A program made the position numbers and the translations under genes. A DNA stretch of 64,000 nt from JAXDMK01 sp963790325. GTDB taxonomy: Bacteria > Actinomycetota > Acidimicrobiia > Acidimicrobiales > AC-14. The notes under the pieces were generated by a model, which was not told where the DNA came from, made no database searches, and saw nothing but the letters and a program-made list of their open reading frames with translations. Position 1 is the stretch's first letter. Each line of letters opens with the position of its first letter. Where the stretch lies: NCBI GenBank assembly GCA_963790325.1, contig CAWBNY010000003.1:372001-436000 (forward strand), in the 5' to 3' direction. Of the stretch, positions 27,887-35,588 are shown piece after piece.

Positions 27887-28345
27887 TCAAGGGTTGGTAG
27901 GCGAGACGCACCGGAGGACGAAGGAGCCCCGACTCCGGGCCACGTTTCCCGCGCCGTCGGTGGCCGTGGCGGTGAGGGGGACGGTCAGGGTCGGCTCGTT
28001 CGGCGTCCCCGGCATGGGGCCGACCGTGGCCTGGTAGGTCCCGCCGCCGACGGGGTCCATGGCGATCGTTGCCGCTGAGGGGCCGCCGACGGTGAGCACG
28101 ACCGACGCGATCCCGGACGGGTCGCTCGCCTGCACGGTGACGGTGGTCGACCGGGGAGAGCCGACGACACACGGGGTGACGGCTCGGATGGCGCCCGGCG
28201 TGGCCACCGGATCGGTGAGGTCGGGAGGAATCGCGTCGCTCGCCGGGACGGTGGTGGGCGACGGTGGCGGGATAGACGCGGTGGTCGACGGGTCGGGGCC
28301 AGGATCGGGGTCGGGGCCAGGATCAGGGCCGGGGCCAGGATCGGA
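27887..28345 (-). pseudogene. C-terminal extracellular domain of the sigma-factor gene, out of frame
   Basis: After the Gly/Pro tract of the upstream sigma gene, this frame continues the same composition ('PDPGPDPDPGPDPSTT') and then encodes a domain with beta-sandwich features ('STTVTVQASDPSGIASVVL', 'TDGAGNVA', ending 'FVLRCVSP') resembling bacterial Ig-like folds. Removing one base in the G5 run at 28346-28350 joins it to the sigma gene as one 533-residue protein. A GTG at 28207 opens a shorter free-standing frame, but it lacks any ribosome site I can see. Confidence 0.6.
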
Positions 28346-28382
28346 GGGGGCCGGGGCCAGGACCAGGGCCGGGGCCGGGGTC
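28287..28382 (-). repeat. Gly/Pro-coding tandem repeat tract
   Basis: Degenerate repeats of about 6-18 nt (GGGGCCAGGATC-like units on the + strand) encode Gly-Pro/Asp-Pro dipeptides between the sigma-factor membrane helix and its outer domain. It contains the G5 run (28346-28350) where the reading frame breaks, the kind of site prone to slippage or base-calling error. Confidence 0.7.
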
Positions 28383-29489
28383 GACGACGACTGGGGGTTC
28401 GGTGGCGGGGGTGCCGGGGGTGGCCGGCGACGGAGCCGGGGATGTCGTCGTCACCGCCGCCGCGGTCGTGGTGGCGGCCGGGACCGTGGTCGAGGGGGCG
28501 GCGGTGGGCGCCACCACCGCCAACTCGGCCGGGGTGTCGTCGTCGCCGGCCAGTTGGGACCCGACCACGACGCCGGCCACCAACAGGATCACGGCCGCCA
28601 CCAGGGCGGCCGCGACCAGCCGCCGCCGCCGCCCGGCTCCCGCCATCGGGGGCGGGAACCCGCCCTCCCCACCGTCGAAAGCGGGCCCGGAGTGGCTGCA
28701 GAGCTCCAGCTCGCCCAGCACCCGCTCCCGGAGGCCGGCGGGCAGGGCGAACGCGGGCGCCACCCCGAGCAGCCCCGCGGGTGACAGCAGCCGCGACCTC
28801 CGGTCGGAGCAGACGGCACACCCGTCGGCGTGGCGGGCCACCCGCTTGCGCCATACGGGCGTGAAGCGGCCGTCCCAGCCGGTGAGGACCAGGGCCAGGT
28901 CGGGGCAGTCGGCCCGCCCCTGGCGGGCCACCAGGAGGGCGCCCAGGGACCGTTCCACCTGGTCCCGCAGGCGGCTGGTCAGCACGTAGGCGTGGCTGGC
29001 GCTGACGCCCATGGCGTCGCCCAGCTCCTGGCCGTCGAGACCCTGGCGCATGTGGAGGTCGAGCACGACCCGGTCTCGGGGGCCGAGGCCCTCGGCCGCG
29101 GCGGCGACCAGGGCGGCCAGCTCGCCCCGGTCGCCGTCGGCGGCCACGTCGGCCGGGTCGGGATCGGTGGAGGTCACGTCGACGTCGTCGAGCGGGCGGT
29201 GGCGGGCCCGCCGCTCGATCGAGCGCAAGCCCCGGTGACGGGCGATGGCGTACAGCCACGGCCGCAGCTTCTCCGGGTCCCGGAGCTGGTGGAGGCGGGC
29301 CCCGGCCACCAGGAACGTGTCCTGGAGGGCGTCGGCGGCCTCCTCCGGGTCCCGGAGCAGGGATCGCAGGAAGTCGTAGAGGCGGGGGGCGTAGCGGTCG
29401 TAGATGGACGCGTACGCCTGTCGGTCACCGCCTACCGCCTGCAGGACGAGCGTGGCGTCGTCGATCCGAGGATGGTAGGTCCACGTCAC
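28323..29489 (-). CDS. ECF sigma factor with built-in zinc anti-sigma motif and membrane anchor
   Basis: 388 residues as read. Sigma region 2 lies at about 24-92 ('IYDRYAPRLYDFLRSLLRDP', 'DALQDTFL', 'PWLYAIARH') and region 4 at about 124-180 with a helix-turn-helix ('LDGQELGDAMGVSASHAYVL'). Then come His220-x3-Cys224-x2-Cys227 ('HADGCAVC', the ZAS anti-sigma motif), a TM helix (289-310) after 'RRRR', and a Thr/Pro-rich outer segment. So sensor, anti-sigma element and sigma factor are on one chain. The frame ends in a Gly/Pro repeat at a G5 run; an extracellular domain continues in another frame (27887-28345). Confidence 0.85.
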   Translation of the reverse strand: MTWTYHPRIDDATLVLQAVGGDRQAYASIYDRYAPRLYDFLRSLLRDPEEAADALQDTFLVAGARLHQLRDPEKLRPWLYAIARHRGLRSIERRARHRPLDDVDVTSTDPDPADVAADGDRGELAALVAAAAEGLGPRDRVVLDLHMRQGLDGQELGDAMGVSASHAYVLTSRLRDQVERSLGALLVARQGRADCPDLALVLTGWDGRFTPVWRKRVARHADGCAVCSDRRSRLLSPAGLLGVAPAFALPAGLRERVLGELELCSHSGPAFDGGEGGFPPPMAGAGRRRRLVAAALVAAVILLVAGVVVGSQLAGDDDTPAELAVVAPTAAPSTTVPAATTTAAAVTTTSPAPSPATPGTPATEPPVVVDPGPGPGPGPGPLRSWPRP

Positions 29490-29577
29490 GGTTGGGGGGT
29501 GCTCGTCGGTCTCACGTCGAGGGGAGCGGCGAGGGGCGGGAACCTTACGGAAAGCTGCCTATCCTCGAGCCGAGCCC

Positions 29578-29796
29578 ATGGCCTGGCACAAGCTCCGATC
29601 GCTGCAGGAGGTGGAGATCGCCGTCGACGGCGGCCGCCACCGGGTCCTGGCCGCGGAATGGGACGACGAGACGGGTGCGGTGAAGGTCCTGTGGCCCCCG
29701 GGGGCGGGCGCGTTCGCGGCCCAGTCCCACCGGGTGGTGGCGGAGGACGACTACGAGCCCACCGACTACCACGCCTTCCCCGGGGGCTTCTTCTGA
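29578..29796 (+). CDS. small acidic protein, unknown function
   Basis: 72 residues, no TM or signal. 'LQEVEIAVDGGRHRVLAAEW' and 'VKVLWPPGAGAFAAQSH' suggest a small beta-rich fold. Family not recognised. It is first of three closely spaced genes and divergent from the sigma-factor gene; GGAACC (29539-29544) followed by CTATCC lies upstream and might be part of an ECF-type promoter, though spacing is short. Confidence 0.65.
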   Translation: MAWHKLRSLQEVEIAVDGGRHRVLAAEWDDETGAVKVLWPPGAGAFAAQSHRVVAEDDYEPTDYHAFPGGFF

Positions 29797-29835
29797 CCGG
29801 TTAGCGTCGGGGGGGCAGGCCACCGAGGAGGACCG

Positions 29836-30141
29836 ATGGAGCCGTTGCAGGAAATCGAGATGATGTGCCGCAGCATCCTCCAGCGGGCCGGGGCGCGGGA
29901 GTTCACCCTGTCGCAGTCGGCCCCGGAGGTGCAGAACGTCGACTACCGCAACGGCTATGCCGAGGGCCACCTCGTCGGCCAGCTCGCCACCGCCGCCATC
30001 ATGCTCGGACTGGCCACCGGCGAGTCCCCCAGCAAGATCCTCGACGAGACCCGGGCCCAGGCTCAGATCGAGAACGCGTTCCCCTTCGACCTGCACATGC
30101 GCGACGTGAACGCCCCCGACCCCGCCGACCCCCCGTCCTAG
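29836..30141 (+). CDS. small hypothetical protein
   Basis: 101 residues, soluble, mostly helical, with no recognised domain. It starts with ATG after GAGGAGG (about 29826), a good ribosome site. It has two Met near the N-terminus and one Cys; the middle ('GHLVGQLATAAIMLGLATGE') could form an amphipathic or buried helix. Four bp separate its stop from the next start, so the pair is probably an operon. Confidence 0.65.
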   Translation: MEPLQEIEMMCRSILQRAGAREFTLSQSAPEVQNVDYRNGYAEGHLVGQLATAAIMLGLATGESPSKILDETRAQAQIENAFPFDLHMRDVNAPDPADPPS

Positions 30142-30145
30142 CCCG

Positions 30146-30625
30146 ATGACGCCGCGCGACGTGGCCGCCCGGTGGACCTTCGCCGAGCTGTGGAACTCGG
30201 ATGCCATCATGGACCAGTCGGTGCTGCTCGACTTCTTCAAGGCCCTAATCGTCTGCTGCAGCGCCGACGGCAACCTCACGCCGGCCGAGCGGGCGTGGTG
30301 CGTCGGCTACGCCGCCGCCATCGGCGCCTCGGAGGGATGCCTGGCCGAGCTGGAGACCTACCCCGGCAGCGACGACATCACCGTGTTCTTCGACCGGGGC
30401 CTCCAGTGGGCCACCGCGCCCCGCACCGTGATCTACGAGTCGATCCGGGCGTGCACCTCTGACGGCGACTACAACCAGCAGGAGAGGGACAAGGTCGCCC
30501 GCATGGCCGGGCTCCTCGGCGTCGCCCCCGATGAGCTGGCCGAGTTGGAGCAGATCTACGCCGAGGAGCAGGCCCTCCGCACCCGCAAGCTCAACCTCGC
30601 CTTTCCCGCGACCGCCCGGTTCTGA
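30146..30625 (+). CDS. TerB-like domain protein
   Basis: 159 residues, all-helical. 'LIVCCSADGNLTPAERAWCV' and 'ESIRACTSDGDYNQQERDKV' are the two acidic 'aDG.l...E' repeats typical of the TerB / DjlA N-terminal fold, which in tellurite-resistance TerB binds metal. The function here is unknown. It follows the preceding small gene by 4 bp. The end is complete; the next gene is convergent across 145 bp that contain only a short GGCCGG/CCGGCC hairpin (about 30741-30757). Confidence 0.75.
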   Translation: MTPRDVAARWTFAELWNSDAIMDQSVLLDFFKALIVCCSADGNLTPAERAWCVGYAAAIGASEGCLAELETYPGSDDITVFFDRGLQWATAPRTVIYESIRACTSDGDYNQQERDKVARMAGLLGVAPDELAELEQIYAEEQALRTRKLNLAFPATARF

Positions 30626-30770
30626 ACGCTGGTGATCGGAGCGCCACCGCGGCGACCGGCCACGGCCCAGCACTGTCGTCAGCCAGCTCGGCTCCATGGG
30701 TGCCGCTTTCGTATCGGCGACGACCGGGCGTCGCCCTCCAGGCCGGTCTACCGGCCGTCCTGACCCCGGC

Positions 30771-33749
30771 TCACGGGGAGGCGGCCGGCGCCAGGTCGGC
30801 CAGAGCCTCCGCCGGGAGCTGAATGGCCATGCCGACCAGGTCGGCATCGGGCTCGACCAGCTCCGGCCAGGTGGTGCCCGCCAGCAGCTGCACGTCGAAG
30901 ATCTCCTGGACGGCCCCGTCGAAGCGGATGTAGCCGAGGATCGCTCCCGTGGTGGTGTCGACCGCCCATATCCCGCACAGCCGCTCGGGGAGGCGTGCGC
31001 CCAGAGGCAGGTCGGCGAAGACGTGCTCCCGGACCTGGGACAGGCCCACGAACACGACCCGGCCGGCGAAGGCCAGGCCCCGGGTGAACCCGGGCAGCTC
31101 ACACACCACGTCGACCGCCCCGGTGGCGGGGTCGGCGGTGACCAGCCGGCCCTCGCCCGAATCGCACAGCCACAGGCGCCCGCGGTGGAGGCGGGGCGAG
31201 TGGGGCATCGACAGGCCCGACACCACGATCTCCCCGGTGCGGACGTCGATGACGATCCCGCCCCCGACCTTGCCGTCCCGCCACCCGTTGGCCTCGTCGC
31301 CGCGGCCGTGGGCGGTGGCGAAGGCCGGCCGCCCGTCGGCCACGGCCAACCCGTTCAGGTGACAGCGGTCGTCGGGCGAGAGAGCGCTCACGAACGGCGG
31401 TCGCCACCGGGGCACGAAGCTGTGGACACCGTCGAAGGTGGACAGGCACGAGAACCGGGTGTTGACGGCCCACAGCTCGCCGGAGGCGTAGGCGATCTCG
31501 TGGGTCCGGATGTCGCCGGTGATGTGCTGGCGACGGGGGACGAAACAGGCATCGGTACGGCCCGAGGGGTCGGCCTTCTCGGCCAGGGCGGGCTGGTCGT
31601 GGAACTCCCAGATGCCCCGCTCGGTGGCGATCGAGAGCAGCCCCCGGGTGCGGGCCATCCCCATCGGGCTGCGGAACGAGCGGAGGTGGGTGTTGACCCG
31701 GTCGCCGTCGGACCGGAGGAGGATCACCCGCCCGCTCTGGTAGGTCGATACCGCGATCGTCGCCCGCAGCCGGTGCAGGGCCTGGGCGAAGCCGGTGGTG
31801 TGGACGCTGCGGAAGGCGGAGCCACCGTCGCCGTTCCCGTTCCCGTCCGCCGTCGGGGCCTGGAGGCGGGTCGGGCCCCTGGCGTCGGCCCGGGATCTTC
31901 GCCACGGGGGCTTGGTGGCCGGAGCCCGGGCGAACACGGCCCGGGCCCGCTGCGCCACCGGTGTGACCGCATCCATGACGTTGGCCATCTCGCCCGCGTT
32001 GCGGCGCCACTTGTCGGGGGCGGGCGACGTGAGGGTGTGCCCGGAAGGGGGGAGAGGGTCGGGGAGGTCGCGGTCGAGCTCGACGTCCAGGAAGCCGCCC
32101 AGGCGCTCGACCTCGGCCCGCGGTGCCGCCACCAGGCGGTCGAAGCTGGCCACGCACCACCGGCCCGGGTCGAGGGCGGCCAGGTCGTCGAGCAGGGTGG
32201 TGGTGGTCGCCGACCACTGGGCCGCCACCACCTCGACCAGAGAACGCCCGACGAGGTCGTGCCAGCCCGGGGTCAGGAGCAGCGACCACGGTGGACCGCC
32301 CCATCCGGGCAGGTCGCGATAGGTGACGAAGCGGCCCGAGCGCCAGGCGTCGAGCATGCTGCTGATCGTCTCCCGGGGGTCTCGGTAGAGGTAGACGAAG
32401 GAGGCGTCGGGGAAGGCGGCGGCCAGGAACGGGATCCGCAGCGCGTTCTTGGGCGTCTTCTCCAGCAGCCGCACCGCTCCGCCGCCCCCCACCGGGGTTC
32501 CGTCGCGGTCGCGGGCCCGGGCCAGGAACCCGGCGGCCAGGGCCTCGACTCGCTCGGGCGAGGCGTCGGTCGCCTCCAGCCGGTTGGACGACCATCCCCG
32601 GGCCGCCGGATGGAGCCCGGGGATGGATTCGATCACCCGGTGGCTCTCGCCACCGAAGCTGTGCAGGGCGGAGCTGCCCGCCAGGGTCTCGAACAGGAGG
32701 CTGCTGCCGGACCGGGGTGGGCTGACGATGAAAACCGGTCGCACCAGCCGCTCCCCGCGGCGCGGCCGGCGGCTCGCCATCGCCGGGTCCGGCGGCGGGT
32801 CCGGCGGCGGAGCCGGGGGCGGTGGCGGGGGGGCGGCACCGCGGGGCACGACGGCCGGCGCCACCAGCAGCTGGCGCACGACCGCGATCGCGTCGAGCTC
32901 GTTTCGCAGCCGCATCCGGCGCTCGAACGGGCGGAGACGGGCGTCGAACTCGTCCCGCCAGCGGCTGAACGACGGCCAGCCGGCGGCGTCGTCGCCGAAC
33001 AGGGCCCACCCCGCACGCCACTGCTGGTGGAGCCGCCGCAGCTCGGCGGTCAGGCCGTCGACCGGGGCCCGGTCGCAGTCGGGGGCGATCGCCTCCAGGA
33101 CCTCGGCCGCCAGCGCCTCCTGCTCCCAGGGGCTCATGACGGTGGCGTGGTTGACCGACTCCGTCACGAGGTCGACCGTGGTCGTGCCGTCGACGGTGAC
33201 GGGCGGGGCGGTGCCGCCGATCATGTCCCACAGCGCGGGGGAGCCGACGGTGTCGATCACCAGGTGGATCCGGGCCGTCCCGGCCGGGTTGACCACCTTG
33301 TGGGTGCGCCAGGTGTCGAACACCCAGACCTCGCCCGCGGCCATGTGGACGTCGTCGTCGCCGCAGAAGAAGCGCACGCCGGGCGTGGTGACCACCGGGA
33401 CGTGCACGCGCAGCCGGTGCTGCCAGTAGTAGTCGGTGTCGCAGTGGGGGGCGGCCTCGCCGTTGCCCCCGACGCGCATGAACCGGGTGCGGCCGATGGG
33501 TGCCCGGAGGGCGGCCAGGATCTGCGACCCGTAGGGGCAGGCGGCCAGGTGGGGCGTCGGGAGCATGGGCCCCCGGACGCCGTCGTCGGCGGGGTTCCCG
33601 TCGACCGCCAGCAGGCTGAGGGACGAGTTGCCGGGCATGCCCTCGGGGTCGGGCCGCCAGGCGTCCTCGCCCAAGGCGGTGACCTCCCGGGCCAACCGGT
33701 CGGCGTCCACCGTCATCGGCAGCCGTGCGAACGCATGCTCCAGTTGCAA
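30771..33749 (-). CDS. fusion: Asp/Asn beta-hydroxylase + sulfotransferase + TIGR03032 domain
   Basis: 992 residues, three domains. (1) About 10-175: aspartyl/asparaginyl beta-hydroxylase-like 2-oxoglutarate/Fe(II) oxygenase, with probable ligands His102, Asp104 ('PHCDTDYYW') and His150 ('RTHKVVN'). (2) About 335-610, after a Pro-rich linker: sulfotransferase, with PAPS 5'-phosphosulfate loop 'VSPPRSGSSLLFETL' and 3'-phosphate motif 'YLYRDPRETISS'. (3) About 650-990: TIGR03032/DUF4915 beta-propeller-like domain ('WAVNTRFSCLSTFDGV'). TTG start chosen: an in-frame stop lies 12 codons upstream and GGGGAGG is 8 nt before it. Target unknown; one substrate oxidised then sulfated is a plausible guess. 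Confidence 0.82.
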   Translation of the reverse strand: MQLEHAFARLPMTVDADRLAREVTALGEDAWRPDPEGMPGNSSLSLLAVDGNPADDGVRGPMLPTPHLAACPYGSQILAALRAPIGRTRFMRVGGNGEAAPHCDTDYYWQHRLRVHVPVVTTPGVRFFCGDDDVHMAAGEVWVFDTWRTHKVVNPAGTARIHLVIDTVGSPALWDMIGGTAPPVTVDGTTTVDLVTESVNHATVMSPWEQEALAAEVLEAIAPDCDRAPVDGLTAELRRLHQQWRAGWALFGDDAAGWPSFSRWRDEFDARLRPFERRMRLRNELDAIAVVRQLLVAPAVVPRGAAPPPPPPAPPPDPPPDPAMASRRPRRGERLVRPVFIVSPPRSGSSLLFETLAGSSALHSFGGESHRVIESIPGLHPAARGWSSNRLEATDASPERVEALAAGFLARARDRDGTPVGGGGAVRLLEKTPKNALRIPFLAAAFPDASFVYLYRDPRETISSMLDAWRSGRFVTYRDLPGWGGPPWSLLLTPGWHDLVGRSLVEVVAAQWSATTTTLLDDLAALDPGRWCVASFDRLVAAPRAEVERLGGFLDVELDRDLPDPLPPSGHTLTSPAPDKWRRNAGEMANVMDAVTPVAQRARAVFARAPATKPPWRRSRADARGPTRLQAPTADGNGNGDGGSAFRSVHTTGFAQALHRLRATIAVSTYQSGRVILLRSDGDRVNTHLRSFRSPMGMARTRGLLSIATERGIWEFHDQPALAEKADPSGRTDACFVPRRQHITGDIRTHEIAYASGELWAVNTRFSCLSTFDGVHSFVPRWRPPFVSALSPDDRCHLNGLAVADGRPAFATAHGRGDEANGWRDGKVGGGIVIDVRTGEIVVSGLSMPHSPRLHRGRLWLCDSGEGRLVTADPATGAVDVVCELPGFTRGLAFAGRVVFVGLSQVREHVFADLPLGARLPERLCGIWAVDTTTGAILGYIRFDGAVQEIFDVQLLAGTTWPELVEPDADLVGMAIQLPAEALADLAPAASP

Positions 33750-33940
33750 CCGCCAGGCCTCCCCAGGATCGGCCGCCGCCCCTCAGGCGATCGACCATAC
33801 CGGCCGGCGCCGGTCAGGCGACGAGGGCCGCCTCCACCACCAGCCCCGCCGCCAGGAGTGCCTCGTCGGCTCCCGGTCGCCCGACCAGCTGCGGGCTGGC
33901 CGGTAGTCGATACCCGGCGCCGTGCCCTCGATGTCGTCCA

Positions 33941-34330
33941 TCAAGGCGCTCGGGGGACCAGGGCGGCACGAAATCCGTCCGGGTCCTCCAGGCTCACCTT
34001 CAGGTCCCGAAGCGTCACCGGGACACCGAGGACCCGGGCCCGGGTGGGAGGCTCGAGGCGAACGCACACCACGCCGTGACCGCTGCCGTTCACGATCCAG
34101 CGCCCGTTCCAGCCGTGGACCCCGTAAGCCCACCACACGTAGCCCTGGCGGTCGACAGCGGCGACCGACGAGCGGGGGAAGTCGGCCGAGAACGCCCAGC
34201 CGGCCCGAACCCGGACCCCGTCGCCGTCGAGCTCCACCGATGACCGGACCCGGCTCATCCCGACGATGCGGAGGAGGACGGCAGTCACCCTCGAGAACCG
34301 GATGGGGTAGCGCCGGTGACCGTCCTCCAT
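33941..34330 (-). CDS. PH-like small protein, unknown function
   Basis: 129 residues from ATG 34328-34330 (frame open to 34390). Alternating beta strands, 'VRSSVELDGDGVRVRAGWAF', 'PRSSVAAVDRQG' and 'GSGHGVVCVRLE', look like a bacterial PH-like fold, but I do not recognise a named family. No TM. It diverges from the VOC fragment across 29 bp. Moderate confidence that it is a real gene, based on codon bias and fold-like pattern. Confidence 0.6.
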   Translation of the reverse strand: MEDGHRRYPIRFSRVTAVLLRIVGMSRVRSSVELDGDGVRVRAGWAFSADFPRSSVAAVDRQGYVWWAYGVHGWNGRWIVNGSGHGVVCVRLEPPTRARVLGVPVTLRDLKVSLEDPDGFRAALVPRAP

Positions 34331-34359
34331 CACAAGAGTCTGGCTCGTAGGATTCGGGC

Positions 34360-34593
34360 ATGCACCGCGACGGTGTCGACCACGCCGCAACGCTCACCGC
34401 CGACACCGACCGCCTGCACCGCTCCTATGTCGAGGTGTTCGACGCCACTGTCTCCCGCGACGACCGGCAGGAGCCGGGCATCCGGCTGTCGTTCATCGAC
34501 ATCGGGGCCGTCCTGAGCGTCTTCTTCCGCGACCCCGACGGCCTCGAGGGCGAGGTCCTGGTGGCCAACCCGGCCGTCGTGCCCGGCGTCTAG
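34360..34593 (+). CDS. shortened VOC/glyoxalase-like protein
   Basis: 77 residues. The N-terminal part ('DTDRLHRSYVEVFDATV') looks like the first beta-alpha of a vicinal-oxygen-chelate module. The C-terminal part ('SVFFRDPDGLEGEVLVAN') is the classic ending that includes the metal Glu. A normal VOC module is about 120 residues; about 40 in the middle are missing at 'FIDIGAVL'. Probably an internally deleted, non-catalytic remnant that is still open. Confidence 0.55.
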   Translation: MHRDGVDHAATLTADTDRLHRSYVEVFDATVSRDDRQEPGIRLSFIDIGAVLSVFFRDPDGLEGEVLVANPAVVPGV

Positions 34594-34603
34594 CGTCCGA
34601 CCC

Positions 34604-35494
34604 GTGGGACCGGCCCTGCGGCTGCCGCCGCCGGACGAGCCCGCCGCTGCCGTTGTCGGTGTCGGCCGGCACCGGAGCCGGGTGGTGGCCGTCCTCCGGC
34701 TGGTTCGGGCCGAGAACTGCGTCCTGGCCGGCCTGGCCACCCTCGTGGGGGTCACGACGGCCGTCGGGGGACCGGGGCCGCCCCGGTCGACGGTTGTGGG
34801 GGCGGTAGCCGTGGTCATGCTCGTCCTCGCCTTCGGCAACGCGGTCAACGACATCGCCGACGTCGACGGCGACCGGCTGGCCAAGTCCCGCCGACCCCTG
34901 CCCTCGGGCCGGGTGACGACCGGGCAGGCGTCGTGGCTGGCCGTCGCGCTGGTGGGGGGCGCCCTCGGCGTGAGCGCGGTCGTGATCCCCGGTCAGCTCG
35001 GGTTCGTGACCGGCATGGGCGTCGTCGCCGCCCTCTACACCCCCGTCCTCAAGCGGGTCCCGCTCCTGGGCAGCGTCGTGTTCGCCGGCCAGTGCGGGGC
35101 CACCCTCGTCTTCGGCGCCCGGGTCGGCGGGGGAGTGTCGGGGGCGACGGTGGCCGCCGGGATCCTGGTCGCGGTCGGAATCCTGTGCGTCGAGGTGGCC
35201 AAGACGGTCGACGACCACGTGGCCGACGAGCTGGTGGGCGTTCGGACCATCGCCCACCTGGTGTCCCCGGCGCACCACCGGTGGCTGGTGGGCGGGTTCG
35301 CCGCCGCCTACGTGGCGGTGTGGTTGACGGTGTGGCCGAGTGCCGGCCACCCGGCCGTCTTCTCCCTGGCCGGGGTTCCCATCCTACCCCTCCTGGCCTT
35401 CGCCACCTTCGCTCCCGGGACTCCGGTCGCCCCGTCGATCGTGGCCAGCAAGTGCCTGTGGCCGCTGGTGGTGATCGCGCTCACCGGTCTGTAG
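34604..35494 (+). CDS. UbiA-family prenyltransferase
   Basis: 296 residues with seven to nine hydrophobic helices. The first Asp-rich motif 'NAVNDIADVDGDRLAKSRRP' (NDxxDxxxD) and the second 'VEVAKTVDDHVADELVGVRT' (DxxxD) bind Mg-diphosphate, marking an intramembrane UbiA aromatic/lipid prenyltransferase. Within UbiA it looks closest to the geranylgeranylglycerol-phosphate/digeranylgeranyl group, but the acceptor could equally be a quinone precursor. It starts with GTG, 10 bp after the VOC-like gene. Confidence 0.88.
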   Translation: MGPALRLPPPDEPAAAVVGVGRHRSRVVAVLRLVRAENCVLAGLATLVGVTTAVGGPGPPRSTVVGAVAVVMLVLAFGNAVNDIADVDGDRLAKSRRPLPSGRVTTGQASWLAVALVGGALGVSAVVIPGQLGFVTGMGVVAALYTPVLKRVPLLGSVVFAGQCGATLVFGARVGGGVSGATVAAGILVAVGILCVEVAKTVDDHVADELVGVRTIAHLVSPAHHRWLVGGFAAAYVAVWLTVWPSAGHPAVFSLAGVPILPLLAFATFAPGTPVAPSIVASKCLWPLVVIALTGL

Positions 35495-35520
35495 GGAACG
35501 GAGATACTGGTCCCGGTGTT
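35495..35520 (+). promoter_or_regulatory. GGAAC-N18-GTT, SigR/SigH-type promoter candidate
   Basis: GGAAC at 35495-35499 and GTT at 35518-35520 are 18 nt apart, the spacing of actinobacterial SigR/SigH (oxidative-stress ECF) promoters (consensus GGAAT-N18-GTT). It lies 69 bp before the ABC transporter start. Short motifs like this occur by chance, so support is modest. Confidence 0.35.
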
Positions 35521-35588
35521 GGACCGATCAGTTCCCCGCGGCGGGACGTCGGAACGGTCGAGGTGTCAGGGCAAGGGGAGGTAGCGGC

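Noticed and set aside
28287..28382. Short GC repeats considered as CRISPR or regulatory array
   Set aside because: They code in frame for a Gly/Pro linker and vary in length and sequence.
30696..34079. 1127-residue open frame on the + strand opposite the triple-fusion gene
   Set aside because: Composition is Gly/Arg/Val/Asp/His-rich with no domain motifs; it is the antisense frame kept open by G/C third positions of the real gene.
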